From contig JASFXZ010000038.1 in assembly GCA_032209605.1 (NCBI GenBank), positions 3,596,001 to 3,660,000 on the forward strand: a stretch of 64,000 bases of DNA. The letters run 5' to 3'. This DNA comes from Mactromeris polynyma. Lineage: Eukaryota; Mollusca; Bivalvia; Venerida; Mactridae. Numbering within the stretch: position 1 is the first letter of the stretch; every line of letters starts with the position of its first letter. Shown piece after piece: positions 21,480-32,744 of the stretch. Below the pieces are notes generated by a model that worked only from the letters and a program-made list of their open reading frames with translations, had not been told where the DNA came from and made no database searches. The translations under genes and the position numbers were made by a program.

Positions 21480-23393
21480 ATGAAAATTCGTAACCATGGA
21501 AACACGAAGACATTTAAGCAACATTCAATTGCTGGTACCCTCTCGGATACTGAGGAAGTATCCAGAGGTACCCCTCAGGGCGCGATCTTATCACCACTTT
21601 TATTTAACCTCTTAATTAATGGACTACCTGTATCCCTTTCAAAATCCGGCATGATTATTAGTCAATTCGCAGACGATTCAGGTACTTGGGTTACAGGCAA
21701 AAACTTAGCGACATTAACAAAAAAAGCCCAAAATGGCTTAAACCAAATTTGGGGATGGGCAAAAAACTGGGGGTTTAAAATTTCAAAAGAAAAAACTGTC
21801 GGTATAATATTTGGGAACCAGAAACAGCATAAATTAGACATACATTTAGGTGGTACACCAATAAATTTTGTTAGAATCACACGTTTTTTAGGCATGCTTT
21901 TAGACAGTAAATTAACTTTTGGACCTCACATTGAATACTTAGTTAACAAGTGTACCACTGATTTAAACATGATGAAAATTCTAAAAAGCACTGACTTCGG
22001 GGCTAACAAAAACAGCCTCCTATTACTGTATAAATCACTGATAAGATCCAAAATTGACTATGGGGCTGAAACTTATGCTGTTGCTGCACCATCTATCTTA
22101 AAAAAACTTGATATTATTCAAAATAAAGCCCTTAGGATTGCCCTGGGAGCCATTTCCCCCACTCCTATCCACAAACTTGAAGCTGAGGCTGGTATAATGC
22201 CACTGGGTATCAGACGTGAGTCTCAAATTGTTAAATTCTGGGCCAGGGCACAATCAAGAGGGGATAAAAATCCTGTGAATACAATCTTCGGGACTGGATA
22301 CTCCATCAGAAACAAATTTAAATAGGCAGTATTGCCTTTTGGGGCTTGTACCCAAAACCTGGTTGAGTCATTTGGTCTCGGAGAGATACAGGTAGCAGAC
22401 CTTAGACCCGCAATTGAACATCCTTGGCTGTTGGATCCGCCTCCAATTGATATTACCTTAAGTAAAACTATTTCAAAAAACAACCTTCCACATCTATCAA
22501 AAGTAGATGTGGATTTACATTTTGACAAAAATTATTCTCTTTTAACTCATATTTACACTGACGGATCAAAATGTCCAACCTCTGGTAAAGTAGCCTGCGC
22601 CATCGCCATCCCTTCCAAAAAAATAAAAATTTCAAAAAAATTAAGTAACAATTTATCAATTTATACAGCAGAAATGATAGCCATTGATATTGCTATGAGC
22701 TGGATACTAGAAAATAAATCTACAAAAACTGCTATATTTTCAGATTCTTTATCCTCACTCCAATCAATACAAAATCTTAAAAGTAAATCTAGACCAGACA
22801 TTTTAGACTCAATCCTTAAAACATACTCAAACATTAAACTTTTAGGTCTAGAATTAAAAATAATCTGGTGTCCGGCTCATATAGGTATCAATGGCAATGA
22901 AATTGCGGATCTGGCGGCTAAAGCGGGTCTAAAACATACAAATGTAGACAGGTGTGTGAAACTCTCACCCACCGAGGTATGTTCATTGGTCAGAACACAC
23001 TATTATAGGGGAAAAATTTCTGATGGAGGTGATTCTTTCCAATACTCGGTGGGGCTCAGGTGGCCTGAAATTTATTCCCTGGATTACAAAATGGACAGGT
23101 GCATTACCCGCCTGAGACTGGGTGCAAATCTGCTGTCTGGAGCCCAGGGACAATATATCCTGGGACTGGACCCCATTTGCCCTCAGTGCAGGGTGAAGAA
23201 CACAACCTGTCATTTTCTGCTACACTGTAATATTCACAGCTCTCCCAGGACTGAGCTTAGAGGCGTCCTTGACAAACTTAATCTTTCACTCACATTAGAA
23301 AATGTATTAAACCCAAGCAAGGCGTCTCGACGCTCGGTCTTCAAGGCTTTGGAGACATACATCACTGACTGTCAGATGACTGATAAAATCTAA
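21480..23393 (+). pseudogene. 5'-truncated LINE (I/Jockey-like) ORF2: reverse transcriptase, RNase H, Cys/His tail
   Basis: The RT starts mid-domain: SRGTPQGAILSPLLFNLLIN, then SQFADDSGTW (catalytic F-A-D-D) and GWAKNWGFKISKEKT. An in-frame TAG at 22323-22325 separates it from the next frame, which holds RNase H with its acidic residues (IYTDGSK, TAEMIAID, IFSDSLSSLQ, GNEIADLAAKAG) and a terminal Cys/His motif (CPQC...CHFLLHC). The apurinic endonuclease and N-terminal RT are missing, the usual result of incomplete target-primed reverse transcription. RNase H after RT points to the I group. Only the single stop breaks the remaining 630 codons, so the copy is fairly young. Confidence 0.88.
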
Positions 23394-24270
23394 AGCCTCC
23401 CATTCAGCTCATGTTGCTCTATTAATCCCAGTATGGTGCAGAATCCTACATTACCTAAAAAAATATTCCAACCCTATTCTGATAAAATTTATCCTTTATC
23501 TCTGTATTCGGTCTATAGAACACATTCTAATGTATATTGCATACCATTCTGCAAATTTATCTCCCCATTGGATCTATAGACAAGATTATAATGTTTATTG
23601 CATACCATTCTATAAATATTATGACTTAATTTCCTGAAATACCTATTAATTATTGTATCTATGACATTGTCTAATACATAAAACATAACTTCTATTATTT
23701 TTTTCTGTCTCATTAATAGGTATATTTTAAAGTTATTGGTAATGAACCAAATTTTCTGATTATGATCTAATAAACTTACTATAACATTCTTATGGCAGTT
23801 GTTTGCATACAAATTTTTTATATCTAAAATCAAAACAAAATCCTACTCATTGGTATTGATTTATACTGATGTGTGGTATGGGTTCTGCACTGTCCTGGGA
23901 TAAAACTTGACCAATGTTTTTATAATGATATTAATATGTAGTATACTTGTATACACTATTTTAATATATAAAACAAACAAACATGTCTCACATGTGATTT
24001 TTATTTTTAACAAGGGTGGGATTATGGGTATTTATTTCCTTTTAACTGTATTTACAGTAGGATAGTATTCTATCCAAAATAACATTTTAATCTGGCTGTT
24101 TGTGTAAACAGTCCAGAATATTTTTGTAATTTTAGATGTATATATGTATATACTCTGAACAAATGAGCTGAGATGGGAAGGGAGAGCACCCTGGCCAAAT
24201 TTGCCTTGAGTCCTGCATGGATTAAGTCTCTTAGCCCCAGCAAATCTTATCAATTACTCTTTACACTTGG
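23394..24270. other. probable LINE 3' region and AT-rich non-coding DNA
   Basis: It contains a diverged direct repeat of about 62 bp (around 23511-23640, shared TTGCATACCATTCT). No reading frame is supported. The LINE 3' end cannot be placed. Confidence 0.4.
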
Positions 24271-24273
24271 TAT

Positions 24274-24353
24274 GTGGGCTTGGGGCGGCTGGGGTGCCGG
24301 ATCAAAAGTTAATCTTAGTCCAGATCCGGCGCCTTAGCCGCCTCTGGGCCCAC
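24274..24353. ncRNA. long GC-rich hairpin, 30/31-nt arms, 19-nt loop
   Basis: The left arm 24274-24303 begins GTGGGCTTGG and ends GTGCCGGATC. The right arm 24323-24353 begins GATCCGGCGC and ends TGGGCCCAC. All differences from perfect pairing except one single-base bulge are G-T, i.e. wobble-compatible in RNA. GC-rich in an AT-rich setting. Whether it is transcribed is unknown; it could be the structured end of a mobile element. Confidence 0.5.
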
Positions 24354-24392
24354 AGCACCAAACCAGCCCATTATTTATTATCATTTACAAAT

Positions 24393-24600
24393 TGACCGGC
24401 GGAATCTAAGTGATGGATCAATTTATTGACCATTGAATCACAATGCTGCCGGTCAATACACTTTAATTTTCCCTACAACAATCTGCCCCAGTAAATCCGA
24501 TAGGAAAAATCTCAACTTTAAATATGGAGGGCCTCATCCCGCATCCGGATGGTGGGTAATTCGTTGCCCATCTATCGGGATGGGGGCTGTTGGCCCTCCT
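24393..24600. other. further inverted repeats downstream of the long hairpin
   Basis: GACCGGC at 24394 pairs with GCCGGTC about 50 nt later. Further on GATGGTGGG can pair with CCCATC, and CCCATCTATCGGGATGGG is self-complementary. Together with 24274-24353 this makes a 330-bp region of stacked hairpins. Confidence 0.5.
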
Positions 24601-25430
24601 TTATATTCAGAAACTTTAATAATTATATAGTCAGTGCTGGGACAGAGCATATCCATTACCCTGGCTCCAACCTAGCATCGCCGAACCATCTTCGAAATTT
24701 TAAATATCATTATGTAAATCCTCCTTTTTAAATTCCTCTCTCTGTCAGATGTATATTTTATATAACTATTGTATATTATTTTAAATACTTTGTTTATTTT
24801 TAGGCCCTAAAAAGTTCTCTCGTGTTGTGGTATCACCATAATGAATACATTTTTATCATCACTCTCCTATTGTCTTAAATACTGCAGAGAGAGAAACCCA
24901 AAAATTTAAGACTTCATTTTTATATTTTTAAAGCGGCTGGTCCGCAAAATTTAAAATCTTATTTATTTTTGTTATTGTTATATAATAGAATGAAGTCAAT
25001 ATATATATATACAAAATAGTTAACTGCTAGTCAGTACTTTTAATAAAGCATATCTTTTATATTATCTATATATCTTTTAAAAAATAGTATTTGAAAAGTA
25101 GAAATCTTTAAAATATATTATAATTAAAAAAACAGTTATATTTGATTTAGACACACGCACAGACGTTCACTATAGTTTTATTTTAAAAAAAACAGAAATG
25201 TTAAAATAGTATCTTGCAATAAAGTGAAATAAAATAGTGAATGCTCGCCCATATGGGATATCCCGGTGGCGAGGGTAAATAAACTCAAATCCACCTTGGT
25301 AGCCAAAAATAAAGGATGTAAAGTTTAATTCGTCTTCGTTTCGATTTCCAGCCGAGCTGCATTTCCCAGCTCCGATATATAGGTCACTGATAGTGAACAC
25401 CATTTGTTCTCTGAGGTTCGCGCATAATAT
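24601..25430. other. AT-rich non-coding
   Basis: No gene or repeat array recognised. Confidence 0.45.
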
Positions 25431-25455
25431 ATATAAGCGAGCGTGGACTTTTCAT

Positions 25456-25674
25456 TAAAGATAACTCATTGACGAAGAAAGCGTTCAATGCAATCAGACA
25501 CAAAGTGAATAAACTAATAACCAGATTGGATGTACATGTTGTAAAATTAAATGATGTAAGATTCCCCAAGAATTATGAAAAAGACAAGGTCCATTTAAAC
25601 GATCAAGGACAAAGCAAATTGTTCCATGGTATAAGGAAAAAACTGTTCATTGTGTGTGAAATGAAAATGATATG
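25456..25674 (+). CDS. C-terminal exon of an SGNH hydrolase-like protein
   Basis: After an AG acceptor (TTCATTAAAG, about 25460) the frame reads LTKKAFNAIRHKVNKLITRL and DKVHLNDQGQSKLFHGIRKK, ending in TGA at 25674. The pattern (Y/FN..I...N..L....V .. H.G.F......D.VHLN..G...L...I) is the C-terminal half of the SGNH domain, with the catalytic Asp/His in D-x-V-H-L-N. The block I exon may be that at 17241-17312. Middle blocks II-III were not found, so the gene may be broken. Such SGNH domains are often encoded on mobile elements in invertebrates. Confidence 0.5.
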
Positions 25675-26075
25675 AAATTAAATATAAAATAATATTTCTG
25701 TTTTTGTTGTTTTGTATCGAATATGACATACATATATACACTCAACAAAATTCCTAATCGGCCAGTTTAAATTGTATTATTATTTTTCTAATAATGCATG
25801 TATTCACACAAAATTTCACATACCGATATTTGAAGAGGTAATGCAGCGAATTATTGATTTTTTTTAGCCGGCTCGCTATGAAATTAATCGTATTAGGCGT
25901 ATTGACGTTTATAGCACGTTTTGCACGTGCGGGGCATGGACACATATTTGCACGTGTTCGTGTACACTTTTGTCACTGCTGATGAAAATCCTTTTTGAAA
26001 AACACAAAACATGGTAAGAATGACTGAAGAAGAACGCGTCTGACATTCATTTCAGTTGATAGATCTCTGGATTTA

Positions 26076-27141
26076 TTGGCTCTAGCGGCTGAGAATGAAG
26101 CTCTTAAGAGACAGACAGCAAGGTTGTTGATTGAAAATGAACAAATGTTGCGACATAATACAGTTCAATGCCAAAAGGGTAAGAAGTCTGTAAACCCTCG
26201 ATTAATGAGTGCTTCATCTCTGCGAGAAAATAAGAAGAGAGACGAATTTATATACTACACTGGGCTAACAAGTGAACAATTTAAAACTATTTATACGTTT
26301 TTGATGTGTTCAAATGAAAATGAATTACCATTTGAAATGACGAGAACAGTAACCAGTCAAAAGAATATGTGTACTGAAGACCAAGTGTTATGGGTCATGA
26401 TGAAATTGAGACAAAATTTTGATTTTGTACACATTGGAAATCTTTATGGAATTTCGCAACAGGATGCTAGCGCTATATTCCACAATTGTTCTTTATATAT
26501 GTTATATGTTCTTTAGATGTTCATCAGTGTCAATGTGGCCGCATCGGGAAATCATAATAAAAATGATGCCAGACAAATATAGAGAAGAATTCCCGACAAC
26601 CATGGTCATTATAGATGGAACCGAACTTAAAATCCAAAAACCAAGTTCTATGACTAGACAGAGTCAGTGTTATTCTGATTACAAATCTGCCAATACACTG
26701 AAAGGACTTGTCGGAATAGAACCACGTGGTGGTGTCGTTTTTGCATCAATGCTGTTCAGTGGTGGAATATCTGATAAGAAAATCACTACTGAAAGTGGAT
26801 TCCTCAAAACACTTAAAACTCTGAAAGAAAATGGAATGCTAATGGAAGGGGATGGCATAATGGTTGATAAGGGGTTCAAAATCAATGATGATGTCGAGGA
26901 ACTGGGTTTGAAACTGAACATACCACCTTTTAAGCGCAGTGGTTCACAAATGAGCTCGGCAGACATTAAACTGACAGAAAAAATTGCAAGACATCGTGTT
27001 CACCTAGAACGAGCCATTGCAAGAATTAAAGCATTCAAAATTCTTAGCCACAGAATTGATTTGAGTCTTTTCAGCTGTGTTGATCAAATTTGGTTTGTTT
27101 GTTGTTTTGTAACAAATTTCATGAATTTTTTAATAAAGTAA
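26076..27141 (+). pseudogene. DDE_4-type (Harbinger/ISL2EU-like) transposase with one frameshift
   Basis: The first frame has a Leu-rich coil (AAENEALKRQTARLLIENEQ), then FIYYTGLTSEQFKTIYTFLM and a helix-turn-helix (TEDQVLWVMMKLRQNFDFVH). A frameshift near 26490-26515 leads to VSMWPHREIIIKMMPDKY, TTMVIIDGTELKIQKPSS (Asp 1), LKGLVGIEPRGGVVFASM, GIMVDKGFKIND (Asp 2) and HLERAIARIKAFKILSH (Glu). All three catalytic acids are present. An upstream THAP-like part typical of the family was not found; an ATG|GTAAGA at about 26011 and a CATTTCAG acceptor at 26054 suggest a short 5' intron. It would cut and paste its own element. Confidence 0.8.
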
Positions 27142-28780
27142 AAAATGCTATTTTGTTTAATGTATGCAGTACCTTCAAACAACTTAAGTTGTAACAGACA
27201 TACTCATTTACATACAGTATAATTATCATAGCATCACATTATATTGCCGGCACTGTTCAACAAGCAGCAGACTACAAGCGACATTCCACTATTTTGTCAC
27301 ATTTTAGACTGTATCTATTCTCCTGTATTTTCTCGCCATAATATTAATATTTGAAAGTGTGCAGAAAATATTTATTGACAGAAAAAATTGTTGATGCATC
27401 GATTGTATCAATGCCAGTCTGACAAGCAGTTTATTTTGCGATGAAAATGACATACATCCAAATTTATCAATGATCAACATGTTTTGATAGGTAATTATTA
27501 ATTGTCATCTATATTGTGCTGCTTTTCATACAATAATTCATAATGCAGCAACTGCCAGACATTTAATCGGTTAAAGGTTGGTGGTATTTCATTAACTAAC
27601 ATGATATGACAAAGCAGAACCTGGAGACTGTAAACCAAATGGAGTTGGCACACATTTTGGTGAGGCACTATCCACGAGATAGGATATTGAACTATTTCTC
27701 AACCTTTTTAGACCATCTGAAATTAAATTGAATATTTGTCAAACTCTGTGTGTAGAAGCACTAGAACTGTATGATTATGCACCAGTCAATTGTAACCACG
27801 GCCCCCCCTAGGTCCGGGGGATAGCGGGGAAAATCTCCATGCTGACAATATGGCAGGGTTCTGACTTCCTCTGGCTCGGGTGAACCTGGCCTCGTAAATT
27901 TTCAAAGATTCTGTATTTGTATTCAGTAATATTTTTGGTTTCTTATAATCCTTTACATTTTGATAATTGTAGAAGATCGATACACCAACAGTTGTGTTCA
28001 GGGTGTTGGTTGTTGGTGTTTCTGTTGAAGAGAGTGCAACAGAGTTACAAATGCAATCTGAACTAGTAAGGCAAGGTAACTACACCTGTGATTATACTTA
28101 GTAGGCTCAGTACAGGGTTATATAAGGTTTGGTTAACACCCAATCAACAGCTTGGATCATTTATGGGTGTTGTCAGTCTATACAGGATCTACCTAGTCTC
28201 CGTAACCAGTACATTCCTTGGTTTCACTGCAAGCGATAGTAGGCTTTCCCACTTATGTCAGCAGTGCATGGGAGGCAAATGATCACAAAGGTTCTTTGAC
28301 CAAATCACCATTATGACTGTAGCTATATACATGTATAAATGAAGAATGGTGTGCATTGTACATCTGTTTGTTAACATGTTTGGTTTATTTGGATGCAATT
28401 ATATCAAAATTATTATGTATCTATAACACAATTAACATATTGGTTTCTTTCGAAAATCAGCAAGATATGTCCCTTCATCACTCGAAAATAACACATATTT
28501 GTCCAGTGGGCCTATAATTAGGTTTTTGAACACAGTTGAGCTCACGATCCACAAGTTGGTTAGTAAATAAATATGCAATACTTCAGAAAAAGCCCTGAAT
28601 GCATATTGGGAGTTGAAATTGACAGCTGTTTAACATTTAAAAAGTACGTATTTATATGCTTGCTTCTAAAAATGGCTGCAAAGTTACAATAAGCAGAAAG
28701 GTAAGCTCATCCAAAACAGATTGGACTCGTCCATTTCCTACCTTTGAAATTATACCTTAGCAAACGTTACATGTTCATGA
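27142..28780. other. non-coding stretch
   Basis: No supported gene. A C-rich / G-rich inverted pair (CCCCCCCTAGGTCCGGGGG, about 27801-27819) followed by GATAGCGGGGAAAATCTCC resembles a dispersed molluscan repeat. Confidence 0.45.
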
Positions 28781-28809
28781 AATGCTTTGAAAATGCACTC
28801 TATCCATGC

Positions 28810-29455
28810 CTCACATTCCCTATACATTACACTAGTTATCTACTACATTTGTATATATAGACATATATTTTGTTACAAGGCGCTGGTTTTCAGGACTCTC
28901 ACTCCTTTGATATATATATGCAACAACTATACACCAAGCTTGATGTCAATACACCCACAAATAGCGAAGATATTAAGTGGAAACCTGATTTTTAAATTTC
29001 CAGTGACCTTGACATTGGACGCAATAAACAAGGGAGCTCTCCACATGTTATTTTTATTAAAAGTATTGAAATTTTACACACTTTTGTTGCCTATCCTCTG
29101 TTGAATATACAAATGTTACTGTTTTTAAGCCATCAGTGGGATCATAGCTAGTTTGATATCAATATGATGAACGAAAGTTATTTGCCGGAAACCAAATTGC
29201 TATTTTTACGAATGGAACTAAAGTTATTCGCCGGAAACCAAATTTCTATTTTTAGTAACAGTGACCTTGACCTTTGGCGGAATGAACCCAAAAGCAATCC
29301 CAAGCAAGTTCTCAACATGCTCTTAATTTTCTCCGGAAACCCCCAGTTTGACGCCCGCCCGCCAGCCCACCCAATGAAAACCTGGTTAAAAATGGCCACT
29401 CTTCCGAGTGAGGGCATAAAAATCCTGGTTCTCAAGTTGTCACCTGTTTGAGAAA
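28810..29455. repeat. dispersed bivalve repeat with CAGTGACCTTGAC motifs, two copies
   Basis: Two related blocks (28870-29090 and 29160-29450) share ACACCAAGCTTGATGTC-like and CCAGTGACCTTGAC / ACAGTGACCTTGACCTTTGG words, then CCCACCCAATGAAAACCTGG in the second. These are typical of abundant non-autonomous repeats of bivalves. ORFs on both strands are incidental. Confidence 0.5.
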
Positions 29456-29459
29456 TCAA

Positions 29460-30635
29460 TGTCAATGTAACATGAGAAGTGAAGAGGTCAATAGACATAC
29501 TAAGCGATTGCTTTAAATGTTGGGTTTTTTCTCATTATTGACAAGAAAATTTGTATCTCTTGAATCATGAATATGTGTTTAAATAATGCACTTATTTCCC
29601 AGTGTATTTTTTTTGAAATTTTTTGAAAGTTGAAATATTTTGATAGAACTACATCATTTTTATTCAAGCTCTTCAGAAGTACAGAACTCGTAAAAATTTT
29701 GGCCTACTGGGAGGCAATCTTCCTGATGATAAGCCTCTATATTAAAGAGCACATAGAAAAATTCCATTATTTCCAGGAAATGGAAGAAATACTTGCTAAA
29801 AGCCAAGGTATCTATCCCAAATAGCTAGCAGCCTCTGAGACAATATCTCTGGCTGACCATAAAAAATCATTTGACACCAAAACGAGTCGTCAAGTGGTGA
29901 TGCCATTTGTAACCGAAAAGTTGATTCACGTTTCTCTGCCAATAAACGTTGATTTGCAGCGTTACCGTTATTCTTTGTTAACTGGCGTTGTGGCAGCGAT
30001 AAGAGATACCCTACCTCTACACACTGAGGACGGGCCAGTTCATGGACATTTGAACATTAAACCAGTGTACAGAACAACTTGCTGTAACAAAAGCAGTGAC
30101 TAAGGAATTTTTCTTTGATTGTTAAACGCAAATTGACTAATATGGCTGGTGTAAGGGCGCCGAAACGATAACTTCTTTTGAAGGATGGAAACAAAAATCT
30201 TGAGTACACACTATCCCTCGATCCAAATTTTGCAATTTTTCTTGTTGATGGTTTAACCTGGGCCAAGAATACAGCTACTCATCCACTCAGGGTTTTTTTA
30301 GACGATGGTGAGCCTGTTCCTGAGGCGCAAAGACGCACTGCCCCACAGAAGAGTACCAATCGCCAATTATTGTCCCGTGATTTCTCGGAACACGATTGTC
30401 AAAAAGTCCACATCGATAAACAGTATCTGGCAAGCTATTTGCTTGCATTTTGGGTTCCAAACATCTGGTGGGCATTTCATTGAGCCCAAATGAGAATATT
30501 TGACTGTGAACCAATCAAAATCCACGTAACAAAGGCTTGAATAAACATAACAAAACATTGTTGTTTACGAAATCACGGAAGTTAAACTGCAATTCATGCT
30601 TATTTTCGGAAGAAATTTGACAAATTTTTTGGGTG
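29460..30635. other. no recognised gene
   Basis: Two plus-strand frames (29894-30103 and 30178-30483) have fairly normal amino-acid composition (for example [20 protein letters not shown]) and could be degraded exons, but I do not recognise a family and no splice structure is convincing. Confidence 0.35.
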
Positions 30636-30647
30636 TAATCGTGCAAA

Positions 30648-30711
30648 ATGGCAGCTCCGATGGATTTTGATAGCGATGCGAGTGACTTTTCTGAGTACGA
30701 TCCAGAACAAA
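30648..30711 (+). pseudogene. 5' coding end of an unknown gene interrupted by an LTR
   Basis: An ATG in good context (aaaATGGC) starts MAAPMDFDSDASDFSEYDPE, an acidic N-terminus of unknown family, and runs directly into the LTR at 30712. The rest of the gene is not seen downstream. Acidic N-termini of this style occur in transposase and nuclease genes, but no assignment is made. Confidence 0.35.
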
Positions 30712-30898
30712 TGTAGTATCGCAGTATAATTTATAGTCGTCTGACCTAACAGTGTTTTCAACATCTATGTGAATATAATGATCACGGGATATAGAACATG
30801 TGCAGCAAGAAAAGCATTCTCCATGATCCGATAATAAATCTATGATTAAACCAACACGAGTTGTGTCTTACTTGTTTATCGTGCATAAATATAATAAC
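30712..30898 (+). mobile_element. LTR (about 187 bp) of a Ty3/gypsy-like element
   Basis: Starts TGTAGTATCGCAG and is followed at 30899 by TGGCGACGAGG, a primer-binding-site-like sequence found after LTRs of animal gypsy elements. It contains AATAAA (about 30834) as a poly(A) signal. A gag start follows 30 bp later. No second LTR is seen. Confidence 0.62.
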
Positions 30899-30928
30899 TG
30901 GCGACGAGGATTGATATGACTGTTAAGA

Positions 30929-31018
30929 ATGGCTGCTCAACTACCCGCGTTTCTTCCATTTAGTGTTCAAAGTGACGGTGAAAATTCAGCAGGAATTCGG
31001 TGGAAGAAGTGGATTTAT
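30929..31018 (+). pseudogene. gag start of the LTR element
   Basis: ATG 30929 begins MAAQLPAFLPFSVQSDGENS followed by AGIRWKKWIYN. The P-F-x-V..D..x-x-G-x-R-W-K-K-W pattern is the N-terminus of Gag in many animal gypsy elements. It is cut off at 31018, where a tandem repeat begins. Confidence 0.6.
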
Positions 31019-31375
31019 AACAGTCCGTTACATCAATTTTAGTTTAAATTTGTAGCATGTATGTACATGTATGTTCAACACCTTTACAGTTACAAAAGAA
31101 AGAAACATGGTGCAAAAGACGTTATTGTTTACCATTATTAGTTCTTGTTTTGAGTAAAATGACATTTTTCAGTAGTACAGTCCGTTACATAATGTTTACC
31201 ATTATTGGTTCTTGTTTTGAGTAAAAATGACATTTTTCAGTGTTACAGTCTGTTACATAATGTTTACCATTATTGGTTCTTATTTTGAGTAAAAATGACA
31301 TTTTTCAGTGTTACCGTCAGTTACATCAATTTTAGTTTAAATTTGTAGCATGTATGTACATGTATGTTCAAAACT
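31019..31375 (+). repeat. tandem repeat of about 70 bp (3 units) flanked by a 50-bp direct repeat
   Basis: Units containing GTTACATAATGTTTACCATT, ATTGGTTCTTGTTTTGAGTA and AAAATGACATTTTTCAGTG occur three times (about 31120-31315). On each side lies GTTACATCAATTTTAGTTTA followed by AATTTGTAGCATGTATGTAC (31024 and 31319). Confidence 0.82.
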
Positions 31376-32085
31376 GTATACAGTTATTTTGATATGTATG
31401 TTTAAATAAACATCTAGTTAAAATATTACAGTGTCACAGTTTTTAAATGATACTCTATATGCTTGAAAACTATTTGGTGTATCTTCCGTCTTTAACTATT
31501 AACGTATCATATCTCCAGATTCCCGACTTTGGTTTAACCTTATGTTGTTATATCTCCATCTCCGCAATTTAAGAGTAATATTTTTTTTTTAAATTTACCT
31601 TTTTGCTCTATCTCCAAATTCTTTTTTTAAATTTCTCTAATACCCCTTGTTAAAAGACCAAAACAGTTATAGTATAGTAAATATATCATTCTTAATGGTA
31701 TGTTGCCAAAATTTCTTCTCAATCGTTCTACAATGAAAAAAGATACGATCACCTGAATCTTTAAACGCAAAATTCTCGAAAACATGAAAATGGTAGATAG
31801 AGCAATTTAAGAATTAGGCGACGATATGTCATTGTGATTTGGTTATAATAGTAAAAATACTGTGAACATATGTTCACAATTGTGGATTATTTAGTATTGT
31901 ATTCTTAATTAAATTCCTTTCAAGTGTTAAAATATACAGTTAATGTATTAGAAAAAATATGCAAATATGTCTGAATTGGCTTATGGTAGGATTTACTGGA
32001 ATTTTCCTGATAGGTTATATATGGTTATTTATTCACAAAAATATGCCGTGTTTGTGAAGGACAAAAAGAAGATATGGAAGTAGAA
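31376..32085. other. AT-rich non-coding
   Basis: Nothing recognised. Confidence 0.5.
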
Positions 32086-32290
32086 CTTGAAGAAGAAGTT
32101 ACAGAAGTAGAACTTGAAGAAAGGAGATAGTATAACTGTTCTGTCTGATGTTGGTGTACCCAGACTGAAGAAAGTGAGAGAAGATGTCATCACTGAAGAG
32201 AAATACATCATAACTAAAGAAAGACTTGAGGCTCTTGTTGAGATGTCTCAACAAAAACAATGTTCAATATGCAAGAAACACATCACATAA
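32086..32290 (+). pseudogene. N-terminal fragment of a YqaJ/SWIM-family-like gene
   Basis: The frame from about 32120 reads GDSITVLSDVGVPRLKKVRE, then EEKYIITKERLEALVEMSQQ and QCSICKKHIT before TAA. An acidic, coiled N-terminus followed by C-x2-C is what I recall of the N-terminal part of animal YqaJ/SWIM genes, and such a gene follows 450 bp downstream. Weak call. Confidence 0.35.
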
Positions 32291-32509
32291 AAAGGGTGTT
32301 GAAGACAGTTGGATGCATAGTAGACTGCAAATGGGTATTTAATTTTGTGTAACTTATCATCAGATGGAATGAATCTGAAATACTGCGATAGACGTTATAA
32401 GACAGAGTACATTCTCCATGCTCAGATCTCATTTTTATTCTTGATGTATTCCATTTGAGTATATACTGTTCAATTATGTTTAACCACATGTGTGTGGAAG
32501 GACAATAAA

Positions 32510-32710
32510 CTAATATTTTCTTTCTCAACTGCAGAAAAAATTGTTAATTTGGAATGTGTTGTACCTCGCAAGTTGAGAAATGGGGAAGTACGTGATATTA
32601 GAGCACCAGTAATTATACCGGAGTATAATAAGAACATGGATGGTGTTGACCATGCAGACCAACCGAGGACTGAATTCTGTACTTACTGTACCTCAAAAAA
32701 GTGGTGGTTG
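32510..32710 (+). pseudogene. piggyBac-type transposase fragment (third Asp block)
   Basis: The frame reads RDIRAPVIIPEYNKNMDGVD followed by HADQPRTEF and CTSKKWWLYL. N-M-x-G-V-D-x-x-D-Q is the third catalytic Asp block of piggyBac transposases. The frame continues without a stop into the SWIM/YqaJ segment below, so this is a second piggyBac/YqaJ join in the window, in the opposite order to 11188-12628. Confidence 0.65.
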
Positions 32711-32744
32711 TACCTGTGTACCGAATCTGAATCAAGGACACAAA

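Noticed and set aside
22223..22528. minus-strand ORF inside the LINE
   Set aside because: It is a shadow of the RT/RNase H frame.
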